Assembly: GCA_027489295.1 (NCBI GenBank)
Contig: JAIYAA010000385.1
Location: forward strand, 1 to 12,080
Source of the DNA: Sphingomonadales bacterium
GTDB lineage: Bacteria > Pseudomonadota > Alphaproteobacteria > Sphingomonadales > Sphingomonadaceae
Direction: 5' to 3'
DNA: 12,080 nt
A model generated the notes under the pieces. That model ran no database searches, had not been told where the DNA came from, and saw only the letters and a program-made list of their open reading frames with translations. Position numbers and translations under genes: made by a program. Of the stretch, positions 1 to 6,997 are shown piece after piece. Positions within the stretch are counted from its first letter, which is position 1, and each line of letters starts with the position of its first letter.

Positions 1-572
1 GCCATCAGCGTGTAGCGATCGCCGTAGCGGTTGAAGAGGTCGGTAAAGCGGCGCGGATCCGGTGCGCTTTCCTTGACCGCGACGATGTTCTTGACATCGG
101 TCAGGCGGTCCAGCGTATCGGTGCCGATCGACACGCGATAGGCAGGCGGGTTGTTGTAGAGCATGATCGGCAGCGAGGTCGCCTCGGCCACCGCACGGAA
201 ATGCGCCTCCAGCTCTTCGGCGGTCGGCACATAGACCATCGCCGGCAGCAGCATGAATGCGTCCACGCCGATCTTCTCGGCATCGCGGACATAGTCAATC
301 GCGCGGGCGGTGGTGAATTCGGACACGCCCGCAACCAGCGGCACGCGGCCGCCCACGGCCTCGACGCCGGCGCAAAGTACCTGGCGCTTCTCGTCGGGCT
401 CGAGCGAATTGTTCTCGCCGCAGGTGCCGAGCAGGATCAGGCCGTTCACACCATCATCGACCAGCGCGGTCTGCGTCCGCTGCGTGGCATCGAAATCGAT
501 CGAGAGGTCCTCGGCGAACTGCGTCGTCGCCGCGGGATAGACGCCGGTCCAGAGCGTCTTTGCTGCAGTCAT
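1..572 (-). CDS. DapA-superfamily (dihydrodipicolinate synthase-like) lyase, C-terminus beyond the left edge
   Basis: The visible 190 residues are the N-terminal part of a class I aldolase/lyase TIM barrel, a family usually about 290-310 aa long. The superfamily landmarks are present in order: GTCGEN at residues 49-54 (the GTTGE pyruvate-binding loop, with Cys51 in place of the second Thr), YNNP at 139-142 (Tyr139, the catalytic Tyr) and VKES at 166-169 (Lys167, the Schiff-base Lys). Tyr and Lys are 28 residues apart, as in E. coli DapA (133/161). The Arg that binds the aspartate-semialdehyde carboxylate in true DapA (Tyr+5) is Ala144 here, so lysine biosynthesis is unlikely. A catabolic role is more probable: a 2-keto-3-deoxy sugar acid aldolase/dehydratase or a pyrroline-4-hydroxy-2-carboxylate deaminase. 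There is no signal peptide, so it should be cytoplasmic. The ATG at 572-570 is preceded by GGAGGAA with a 9-nt spacing. It is divergent from the first receptor and shares its operator motif. The family is sure; the substrate is not. Confidence 0.9.
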   Translation of the reverse strand, partial: MTAAKTLWTGVYPAATTQFAEDLSIDFDATQRTQTALVDDGVNGLILLGTCGENNSLEPDEKRQVLCAGVEAVGGRVPLVAGVSEFTTARAIDYVRDAEKIGVDAFMLLPAMVYVPTAEELEAHFRAVAEATSLPIMLYNNPPAYRVSIGTDTLDRLTDVKNIVAVKESAPDPRRFTDLFNRYGDRYTLM

Positions 573-600
573 GGGATTGGGTTCCTCCAAAAGCTTGGAA

Positions 601-616
601 ATTTCGTATACCGTAT
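601..616. promoter_or_regulatory. GTATAC-centred dyad, site 1 (operator candidate for the DapA-like gene)
   Basis: The sequence is ATTTCGTATACCGTAT. It is one of three related sites in the window and matches ATA-N2-GTATAC-N2-TAT with one mismatch in the left arm. It lies 28 nt upstream of the DapA-like start. It overlaps a possible minus-strand promoter, with -35 TTGCGT (631-626), a 17-nt gap and -10 TACGAA (608-603), so a bound protein could block transcription. Dyads centred on GTATAC are common for GntR-family (FCD) regulators, but the regulator is not encoded here and its family is inferred. Confidence 0.55.
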
Positions 617-719
617 CCCGATGGTACGCAAGGCCGGTGCGCCAGTTCTGCATATTTTCGGCGGCGCCGGAAGGGGGCCGTCCCGCCGTGGCACGGCCGC
701 AAGAGCCGAATCGCATCAG

Positions 720-735
720 ATATCGTATAATATAT
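720..735. promoter_or_regulatory. GTATAC-type dyad, site 2 (operator candidate for the first TonB receptor)
   Basis: The sequence is ATATCGTATAATATAT. Over 18 bases (720-737) it is identical to site 3 at 16 positions (9827-9844). The left arm ATATCGTATA is fully conserved and the right arm is degenerate. It ends 61 nt before the receptor start. A plausible -35, TTGACG (736-741), follows directly, so the site may sit against the promoter. It also contains TATAAT at 726-731, but no convincing -35 lies 16-18 nt upstream of that, so I read the conservation as protein binding rather than as a -10 box. Confidence 0.55.
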
Positions 736-796
736 TTGACGCTTTGCTGCTTTTGATGTTGCATTGGCGCGACTCAAAAAATGGGGTGGGACGCCA

Positions 797-3733
797 ATGC
801 GACATTTTATTTCAATTCGTGGGTCTACCGCGCTGACCGCGGTTGCCGTATCGCTGCTCGCTGCCAGTGCGCATGCCCAGCAGGCGGATAATGTGCCGAC
901 GGGCGCAGGCCCCGAGGCCGCGTCGGAGATCACCGTCACCGGCACGCGCATCCGCCGCCCCGATCTGGAGAGCAACAGCCCTCTCACCAGCGTGGGCGAA
1001 CAGGAAATCAAGTATCAGGGCGTGGTGAACGCCGAGACGCTGCTCAACCGGCTGCCGCAGTTCACCCCCGACGCGAACGAGAATGTGTCCAACGGCTCGG
1101 ACGGTACCGCCCAGATCAACCTGCGCGGGCTGGGCTCGAACCGCGTGCTGACGCTGATCAACGGCCAGCGCATCCTTTCCTCGCAGGCGACCGACATCAA
1201 CTTCGTGCCGACGGCGCTGATCGAGCGGGTGGACGTCGTCACCGGCGGCGCCTCGGCGGTCTATGGCTCGGACGCGATGTCCGGCGTGGTGAACTTCATC
1301 CTGCGCGATCACCTCAACGGGCTGAAGCTCGATGCCCAGACCAGCGTCGCGCAGCACACCAACGATAACGCCTATGTCCGCGGGCTGGTCTCCTCCAAGG
1401 GCTATCAGCTCGCGCCGCGCAACGTGTTCGACGGCGCCAAGCAGGACGTGAACGGCGCGTTCGGAAAGGATTTCGCCGGCGGCCGCGGCAACGTGACCGT
1501 CTATGGCGGCTATCGTCACACCGAGCCGGTGCTGCAGGCGACGCGCGACTATTCCTCCTGCGCGCTCAACGCGAACGGGGATTCGGCGCTGATCTGCGGC
1601 GGGTCGAGCAATACCCAGATCGGCACCTTCGCGCCGCTCACCGGCCCCAATGCCGGCCAGGGCTATCTGACCAACAACCGCGACGGCTCCAAGACCTGGG
1701 TGCCCTATACCTCCGCATACGCCTATAACTATGCGCCGACCAACTACATCCAGCGTTCCGACGAGCGCTATACCGGCGGCGGCATGGCGTCGTTCGAGAT
1801 CGCGCCGATCGCCAAGGTCTATGGCAGCTTCATGTGGATGAAGGACCATACCTTCTCGCAGGTCGCCCCCTCGGCGCTGTTCCTCGGCACCACCTTCACC
1901 GTGCCCTGCAACAACCCGCTGATGAGCGCCGCGCAGGCAAGCGCGCTGTGCGGCACGGCGGCGGGCACCTCGGCCACCGCCGACACGCTGATCGGCTATC
2001 GCCTGGGCAGCGGTTCGTCCCGCCGCGACGATCTGCGCCATCAGAACTATCGCTACAATGGCGGCGTGAAGGGCGATCTGGGCCACGGCTTCAGCTATGA
2101 TGTCGGCTATCTGTTCGCCCTGTCGCGCTACAACGAGACCTATCTCAACAACGTCGACAACATAAAGGCGCAGCGCGCGCTGGACGTGGTGTCGGTCAAC
2201 GGGACGCCGACCTGCCGTTCGAAGATCGACGGCACCGACCCCGCCTGCACGCCGATCGACGTGTTCAAGGCCAACGGCATCTCCGCCGACCAGGCGCAAT
2301 ATCTGTTCAGCCAGTCGAACACCGCCGCGCGCAACACGCTGCAGGTCGTATCCGGATCGCTGAGCGGCGACCTCGGCACCTTCGGCATCAAGAGCCCCTG
2401 GGCCGCACGCGGGGCCGGCCTCGCCATCGGCGTAGAGCACCGCCGCGAGACGCTGCTCTACACGGTGGACGAAGTCGCCGCGCAGGGCGGTGCCGCCAAC
2501 TCGGACGGCATCATCTCGGTCAACGACGCCTTTGCCGAGCTCGAAGTGCCGCTGGTCGCGGACGTGCCGTTCGTCCATGAGTTCACCGTGAACGGCGGCA
2601 TCCGCTATTCGGGCTATACCAACGAACAGCGCTCGACCGCGTCGCGCTCCACCTACAAGGCCTGGACGTACAAGGCCGAGCTGACCTGGGCGCCGATCAA
2701 CGGCGCGCGCCTGCGCGCCAGCTACAACCGCGCCATCCGCGCGCCCGCTATCGGCGAGCTGTTCGGCGCGCGCGGCATCGGCAACGTCTCGCTCGACGAT
2801 CCGTGCGCCGGCGCGTCGCCAAGCGCCTCGCTCAGCGCGTGCAAGGCGACCGGCGTCACCGACGCGCAGTACGGCCACATCATCCAGTGCCCGGCCGACC
2901 AGTGCTCGCAATCCTTCGGCGGCAACCCGGCGGTGAAGCCGGAAGTGGCGGACACCTACACCGTCGGCCTGGTCGTCACGCCGCGCCAGATCCCGCGCCT
3001 GTCGCTGTCGGTGGATTACTACCACATCAAGGTGAAGGGCTATATCGGCACGATCGATCCGTCGCTGACCGTCACCCAGTGCATCAACACCGGTTCGCCT
3101 TATTATTGCGGCCAGTTCCACCGCGATCCGCGCTCGGGTGCGATCTTCGGCACCAACGGCTATATCGTCGGCAGCACCCAGAATACCGGCTATCTGCTGA
3201 CCTCGGGCATCGACATTTCGGCCGCGTACAATTTCGCGATCGGCCAGCTGGGCCGGATCGACGCCAGCGTCGTCGGCACCTGGACCGATCAGCAGACCGA
3301 GCAGCCGTTGCCGGGCCTCGGCACCTTCGACTGCAAGGGCCTCTACGGCTATAGCTGCGGCCAGCCCAATCCGAGCTGGCGCCACGTCGCCCGCTTCACC
3401 TGGAACACGCCGGGGGACAAGGCCTCGCTGTCGCTCTCGTGGCGCCATTATGCATCGACGACGCTGTCCAGCCTGTCCAGCAACGAGTTCCTGGCAGGAG
3501 CCTCCAGCATCATCAACGCCCGCCTGCCCGTCTACAACTATCTGGACCTCGCCGCGACCGCCTCGGTCACCAAGCAGGTCCAGCTCCGGATGGGCGTCAA
3601 CAACCTGACCGACAAGGCGCCGCCGGTGATCGCCAGCGGCATCCTCAGCAGCTTCGGCAACGGCAACACCTATCCGGGCGTGTACGACCCGATGGGCCGC
3701 ACGCTGTTCTTCGGCGCCTCGCTGACCTTCTGA
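797..3733 (+). CDS. TonB-dependent outer-membrane receptor, cysteine-paired loops
   Basis: This is a 978-aa outer-membrane active transporter that would take up an oligomer too large for porins, powered by TonB/ExbBD. A signal peptide covers residues 1-27 (cleavage AHA|QQ). A TonB-box-like segment, EITVTGTR, is at 44-51. The plug domain follows at about 55-170, with the INLRGLGSNRVLTLINGQR stretch and then VDVVTGGASAVYGSDAMSG. A long beta-barrel ends in aromatic LTF, the usual outer-membrane assembly signal. All 14 cysteines fall into seven close pairs between about residues 255 and 854, suggesting disulfide-stapled surface loops. The ATG at 797 is chosen over an in-frame TTG at 764 because it begins the signal peptide and follows a GGTGGGA stretch 5 nt upstream. 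A hairpin and then a GH27 gene follow 74 bp downstream, pointing to a galactoside-containing ligand (inferred). The ligand itself cannot be read from the sequence. Confidence 0.95.
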   Translation: MRHFISIRGSTALTAVAVSLLAASAHAQQADNVPTGAGPEAASEITVTGTRIRRPDLESNSPLTSVGEQEIKYQGVVNAETLLNRLPQFTPDANENVSNGSDGTAQINLRGLGSNRVLTLINGQRILSSQATDINFVPTALIERVDVVTGGASAVYGSDAMSGVVNFILRDHLNGLKLDAQTSVAQHTNDNAYVRGLVSSKGYQLAPRNVFDGAKQDVNGAFGKDFAGGRGNVTVYGGYRHTEPVLQATRDYSSCALNANGDSALICGGSSNTQIGTFAPLTGPNAGQGYLTNNRDGSKTWVPYTSAYAYNYAPTNYIQRSDERYTGGGMASFEIAPIAKVYGSFMWMKDHTFSQVAPSALFLGTTFTVPCNNPLMSAAQASALCGTAAGTSATADTLIGYRLGSGSSRRDDLRHQNYRYNGGVKGDLGHGFSYDVGYLFALSRYNETYLNNVDNIKAQRALDVVSVNGTPTCRSKIDGTDPACTPIDVFKANGISADQAQYLFSQSNTAARNTLQVVSGSLSGDLGTFGIKSPWAARGAGLAIGVEHRRETLLYTVDEVAAQGGAANSDGIISVNDAFAELEVPLVADVPFVHEFTVNGGIRYSGYTNEQRSTASRSTYKAWTYKAELTWAPINGARLRASYNRAIRAPAIGELFGARGIGNVSLDDPCAGASPSASLSACKATGVTDAQYGHIIQCPADQCSQSFGGNPAVKPEVADTYTVGLVVTPRQIPRLSLSVDYYHIKVKGYIGTIDPSLTVTQCINTGSPYYCGQFHRDPRSGAIFGTNGYIVGSTQNTGYLLTSGIDISAAYNFAIGQLGRIDASVVGTWTDQQTEQPLPGLGTFDCKGLYGYSCGQPNPSWRHVARFTWNTPGDKASLSLSWRHYASTTLSSLSSNEFLAGASSIINARLPVYNYLDLAATASVTKQVQLRMGVNNLTDKAPPVIASGILSSFGNGNTYPGVYDPMGRTLFFGASLTF

Positions 3734-3753
3734 TCCAGATCCGATGTTGCCCC

Positions 3754-3788
3754 GGGGCCGGCGCGCAAGCGTCGGCCCCACCCCTTTT
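3754..3788 (+). terminator. Hairpin with GCAA tetraloop after the first receptor: terminator or attenuator
   Basis: An 11-bp GC-rich stem (3754-3764 with 3769-3779, including one G-U pair) is closed by GCAA, a GNRA-type tetraloop. TTTT follows at 3785-3788, five nt after the stem. It lies 20 nt after the receptor stop and just before the GH27 Shine-Dalgarno. The short, displaced T-run suggests partial termination, or a 3' stabilizing hairpin that leaves the receptor transcript in excess over the hydrolase. A full stop is possible, but no clear promoter is visible for GH27 in the remaining 19 nt. Confidence 0.6.
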
Positions 3789-3807
3789 CCGACGCCGGAG
3801 CTTTCCC

Positions 3808-5349
3808 ATGCGCTCACCCCTCCTCGCCGCCCTGCTTGCATCGACGATGGCGCCGCTCGTCCAGGGTGCCGCCCCCGCGGCACCCCAGGCCGCCGCGGTG
3901 GTGCCGGACCGGCTCGACCTGTTCTTTCCCGATGCCCCCGACTATCCAGGCATCCGCCTGCTCGCGGTCCGCCGCGCTGCTGACGGCAGCCTCACCGGCC
4001 AGCTGATCAGCGACTGGTACGGCACGATCCCGATGCAGAACCTTTCGATCGACGGCGGCCGCATCGCCTTCGATACCCGCAACCTCAACGACCGGGACCG
4101 CCCCACCCGCCACTGGACCGCGACACTGACGCCTGCGGGCGGCGCGATGCTCGAGGGCGGTCTGTGGAGCACCGATCTCCACCAGCAGGGCCGACCCGCA
4201 AGCCCCGCCGAAATCGCCGCCCACCGCTTCACCCCCGTGCCGCTGCCGGCGATGGGCAGCCTCGCCCCCGATGGGCTGGCAATGACCCCGCCGATGGGCT
4301 GGAGCAGCTGGAACAAGTTCGCCGAGAAGATCGACGACCGGACCGTGCGCGCGATCGCCGACGCGATGGTCGCCACCGGGCTGCGCGACGCAGGCTATCG
4401 CTATGTCAACATCGACGATGGCTGGCAGGGCACGCGCGGGCCCGACGGGCGGCTGCGCCCCAACGCCAAGTTCCCGGACATGAAGGCGCTGGCCGAGTAT
4501 GTCCACGCGCGCGGGCTCAAGCTCGGCCTCTATTCCTCGCCGGGGCCGCGCACCTGCGCCGGCTATGAAGGCAGCTACGGCCATGTCCGCCAGGACGCGC
4601 AGACCTTCGCCGACTGGGGCGTCGACTATCTGAAGTACGATCTCTGCTCGGGCGAATGGTTCTACGCCGATGCCGACAGCGTGATGCGCAGCTATTACGA
4701 AATGGGCGCGGCGCTGCGCGCGACCGGGCGACCGATCGTCTATTCGCTGTGCGAATATGGCCGGTTCGACGTGGGCAGCTGGGGGCGGCGCGTCGGCGGC
4801 CATCTGTGGCGGACCACCGGCGACATCACCGACGACTATCCGACCATGGCGAAGATCGGCTTCGATCATAACGGCAAGCCCGGCGATGCCGGCCCCGGCG
4901 GCTGGAACGATCCCGACATGCTCGAGATCGGCAATGGTGGCATGGCCGAGGACGCCTATCGCACCCACCTCACCCTCTGGGCGATGTCGGCCGCGCCGCT
5001 GATGATGGGGCATGACGTGCGCCAGACCAGCCCGGCGGCGCTGGCGATGCTGCGCAACCGCGCGCTGATCGCGATCGACCAGGATCCGCGTGGAATCCAG
5101 GGGACGGCGATCCGCCGCGAGGGCGGCACCGAGGTTTGGCGCAAGCCGCTCGCGGATGGATCGGTCGCGCTCGCGCTGTTCAACCGCGGCGATGCGCCCG
5201 CGACGATCGCCTATGCACCGACGGACGCCGGCTGGCAGCGCTTCCGCGCGGTCCACGACCTGTGGGCGGGTGCGGCGGTGGCGGCCGAACAGCGCCAGGC
5301 CACCGTCCCGGCGCACGGCGTGGTGCTGCTGCGGGTGCGCGGGCGCTGA
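3808..5349 (+). CDS. Secreted GH27 glycoside hydrolase (alpha-galactosidase type)
   Basis: This 513-aa retaining glycosidase probably releases terminal alpha-galactose (or a related sugar such as beta-L-arabinopyranose) in the periplasm or outside the cell. A signal peptide covers about residues 1-21. A roughly 130-residue beta-rich region without recognised motifs follows (about 25-155). The GH27 barrel starts at TPPMGWSSWN (about 160-169). DDGWQ carries Asp203/Asp204. YLKYD gives the nucleophile Asp278, and WRTTGD gives the acid/base Asp339. The 61-residue gap between them equals that in human alpha-galactosidase A (170/231). The barrel motif GGWNDPDML is present, and a C-terminal beta-sandwich begins near DPRGIQG (about 425). 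The start is supported by GGAG 7 nt upstream and by the signal peptide. The gene follows the first receptor in the same direction. Its stop is 4 bp from the stop of the converging GH43 gene. The family is sure; exact specificity is not. Confidence 0.95.
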   Translation: MRSPLLAALLASTMAPLVQGAAPAAPQAAAVVPDRLDLFFPDAPDYPGIRLLAVRRAADGSLTGQLISDWYGTIPMQNLSIDGGRIAFDTRNLNDRDRPTRHWTATLTPAGGAMLEGGLWSTDLHQQGRPASPAEIAAHRFTPVPLPAMGSLAPDGLAMTPPMGWSSWNKFAEKIDDRTVRAIADAMVATGLRDAGYRYVNIDDGWQGTRGPDGRLRPNAKFPDMKALAEYVHARGLKLGLYSSPGPRTCAGYEGSYGHVRQDAQTFADWGVDYLKYDLCSGEWFYADADSVMRSYYEMGAALRATGRPIVYSLCEYGRFDVGSWGRRVGGHLWRTTGDITDDYPTMAKIGFDHNGKPGDAGPGGWNDPDMLEIGNGGMAEDAYRTHLTLWAMSAAPLMMGHDVRQTSPAALAMLRNRALIAIDQDPRGIQGTAIRREGGTEVWRKPLADGSVALALFNRGDAPATIAYAPTDAGWQRFRAVHDLWAGAAVAAEQRQATVPAHGVVLLRVRGR

Positions 5350-5353
5350 GCCT

Positions 5354-6934
5354 CTAGTCGCAGCGCGCCGAGGTGGCGGGCGCCGGCGGGGTGGCCGGCG
5401 CCCCGACGCGCTTCGGCGACAGCACTTCCCATTCCTCGATGCCGAACGCGGCATAGGTCTTGCCGTCGGTCGAGGCGTCCAGCACCAGCCGCAGGCAGCG
5501 GGTGGTGACCGGGCGGAAGCGCAGGGCGACGGCCGCATCGGTGCGGGCCGCCGGCACCGCCGGGGTCGCGAGGCGGCGCCAGCGGCCCCCCTCCCCCACT
5601 TCAAGATGCCAGCCGCGCGGCGGCGCGACGCCCTCGCCGGATCCGGCAGGCCGGTCGCCCCAGAACTTCACCCGGACGCCATCGATCGTCACCGGCGCAT
5701 CCCAGCGATACTGCACCCAGCCCAGGGCCACGTCGCCGCGGCCGTTCCAGCTGCCCCACATGTCCGGCGGCAGCGGCGCGGGATAGATCACGCCGTCGTT
5801 GAGCGCCGCGAGCCGGTATTGCAGCGGGATCGGCACGTTGAACGCGGTCGGGTGCGCGAGGCGGGCGACGTTGGCGGTCGGCGTCCGGTCGGCGGGGGCG
5901 CGGGTGGCGACCACCTTGCGGATCGCGGCGGGCGAGACGCTGTCGTCCCATTCCACCCGATCGATCGCCACGCTGCGCCGGAAATGACCGCCCAGGCTCG
6001 CATCGGCGGTGTGATAGGCCATCCACCACTGGCCCTTGAACGGCACCATGCCCTGGTGCGACGTGGTCGAGGACACCGGATCGAGGATCACCCCGCGATA
6101 GGTCCAGGGACCAAGCGGCCCCGGCGCGGTGCCATAGGCCTGGCAGGCATGGTAGACCGCGCGGGTACAGGGCGAATTCGGCCCGGCATGGTTGGCGGCA
6201 TAGACCATGTACCAGGTGCCCTTGCGCTCGAAGAGCCAGGGCGCCTCGAAGAATCCGGTCAGCGTCGTCACCGTCACCGGCGTGCCCACCGTCTTCATGT
6301 CGGCATCCAGCCGCGCCCCGCGCAGCTTGCCGAAGGTCCCCCAATAGATCGTCGCGGCGCCGTCCGGGCCGATCGCGACGGTAGGGTCGATATTCTCGAT
6401 GTCGTTCCGCACCGGCAGCCGCTGGGAAAGGATCGGCCCTTCCGGATGCCAGTCGCGCCACGGCCCGCGCGGGCTGTCCGCCACGGCGACGCCGATGCCC
6501 ATGCAGTCGCGGTCGGTGCAGTCGCGCTGCTCGACGGGCGCGTAGAGATAGAAGCGCTTGTCCGCCCCCTGCACGATCTGCGCGCCCCATGCGGCGGCGT
6601 CGGTCGCCCAGGCGAAGAGCTGGCTCGGCCGCAGGAAATGGGGGGTGAGCGTCCAGCTGCCCGAGGCGGGATCGGTGCTGGAGAGCAGCACCCATTCGTG
6701 CATCACGAACCCGGCTTCGTCACGCCGCGCTTCGTCGCGGCCGGTGAGGATGTAGAAGGTCTCGCCGTCGACGACCGGCGCGGGATCAGCCGAATAGAGG
6801 CTGCCATCGGCGACGATCGGATTGGCCCGCGCCTGCACCGCGATCGGCGGCGCCGCGGCCTGCTGCGCCCGCGCGGCAGGGGCGACGATGCCGGCGGCGG
6901 CGAGCAGGGCGACGCGGAAAGGAAATCGTGGCAT
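5354..6934 (-). CDS. Secreted GH43 glycoside hydrolase with C-terminal discoidin-like domain
   Basis: This 526-aa inverting enzyme has a five-bladed propeller. The family covers alpha-L-arabinofuranosidases, beta-xylosidases, arabinanases and exo-beta-1,3-galactanases. A signal peptide covers residues 1-23 (ARA|QQ). The three catalytic carboxylates are visible: Asp50 in SADPAPVVDG (general base), Asp183 in ENIDPTV (pKa modulator) and Glu230 in GFFEAPW (general acid). SHQG near 292-295 fits the conserved His of the active-site face. Residues from about 350 to 515 form a beta-rich F5/8-type (discoidin/CBM32-like) domain, with GWVQYRWDAPVTIDGVRV and, near the end, RCLRLVLDAS. It may bind carbohydrate. 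A Pro/Ala-rich tail ends in a lone Cys. The start has GGAG 5 nt upstream. It lies 63 bp after the second receptor in the same direction, so co-transcription is likely. The subfamily and the sugar released cannot be assigned by eye. Confidence 0.93.
   Translation of the reverse strand: MPRFPFRVALLAAAGIVAPAARAQQAAAPPIAVQARANPIVADGSLYSADPAPVVDGETFYILTGRDEARRDEAGFVMHEWVLLSSTDPASGSWTLTPHFLRPSQLFAWATDAAAWGAQIVQGADKRFYLYAPVEQRDCTDRDCMGIGVAVADSPRGPWRDWHPEGPILSQRLPVRNDIENIDPTVAIGPDGAATIYWGTFGKLRGARLDADMKTVGTPVTVTTLTGFFEAPWLFERKGTWYMVYAANHAGPNSPCTRAVYHACQAYGTAPGPLGPWTYRGVILDPVSSTTSHQGMVPFKGQWWMAYHTADASLGGHFRRSVAIDRVEWDDSVSPAAIRKVVATRAPADRTPTANVARLAHPTAFNVPIPLQYRLAALNDGVIYPAPLPPDMWGSWNGRGDVALGWVQYRWDAPVTIDGVRVKFWGDRPAGSGEGVAPPRGWHLEVGEGGRWRRLATPAVPAARTDAAVALRFRPVTTRCLRLVLDASTDGKTYAAFGIEEWEVLSPKRVGAPATPPAPATSARCD
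5378..5403. repeat. Perfect 9-bp inverted repeat at the convergent GH27/GH43 junction
   Basis: GGGCGCCGG (5378-5386) and its exact reverse complement (5395-5403) flank an 8-nt loop. The repeat lies inside the last codons of the GH43 gene, 29 bp past the GH27 stop. No T-run follows on either strand, so it is not a classic intrinsic terminator. With only 4 bp between the two stops, it may still pause polymerase or cap the 3' end of the GH27 transcript. The GC-rich Pro/Ala coding stretch could also produce it by chance. Confidence 0.35.
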
Positions 6935-6950
6935 CTCGGCTCCGGACTCG

Positions 6951-6984
6951 AAAATGCCCGGGAAGCGGCACGCCGCCTCCCGGG
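6951..6984 (-). terminator. Hairpin with short T-run after the second receptor: terminator or attenuator
   Basis: CCCGGGA (6957-6963) pairs with TCCCGGG (6978-6984). After one A-C mismatch, an inner GCGG/CCGC stem closes on a 4-nt CACG loop. Read on the minus strand, the stem is followed after two bases by ATTTT (6955-6951). It occupies the 63-bp gap between the receptor stop (6998) and the GH43 start (6934). This mirrors the hairpin between the first receptor and GH27. As there, partial termination that lowers hydrolase relative to receptor is the simplest reading. Confidence 0.6.
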
Positions 6985-6997
6985 AGGGTCGCAGGGT

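Noticed and set aside
726..731. TATAAT read as the -10 box of the first receptor promoter
   Set aside because: No usable -35 lies 16-18 nt upstream (gagccg near 703-708), and the match falls within the dyad shared with two other promoters.
764..796. In-frame TTG as an earlier start for the first receptor
   Set aside because: It would add 11 residues before a well-formed signal peptide and has no Shine-Dalgarno. The ATG at 797 fits better.
812..3883. Long open frame (over 1000 codons) on the minus strand opposite the first receptor
   Set aside because: The product is an Arg/Ala/Gly/Val-rich string with no domain, typical of the antisense of GC-rich codons. The plus-strand receptor explains the sequence fully.
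3814..5604. Long minus-strand open frame opposite GH27
   Set aside because: Shadow of the GH27 gene; the translation has no domain signature.
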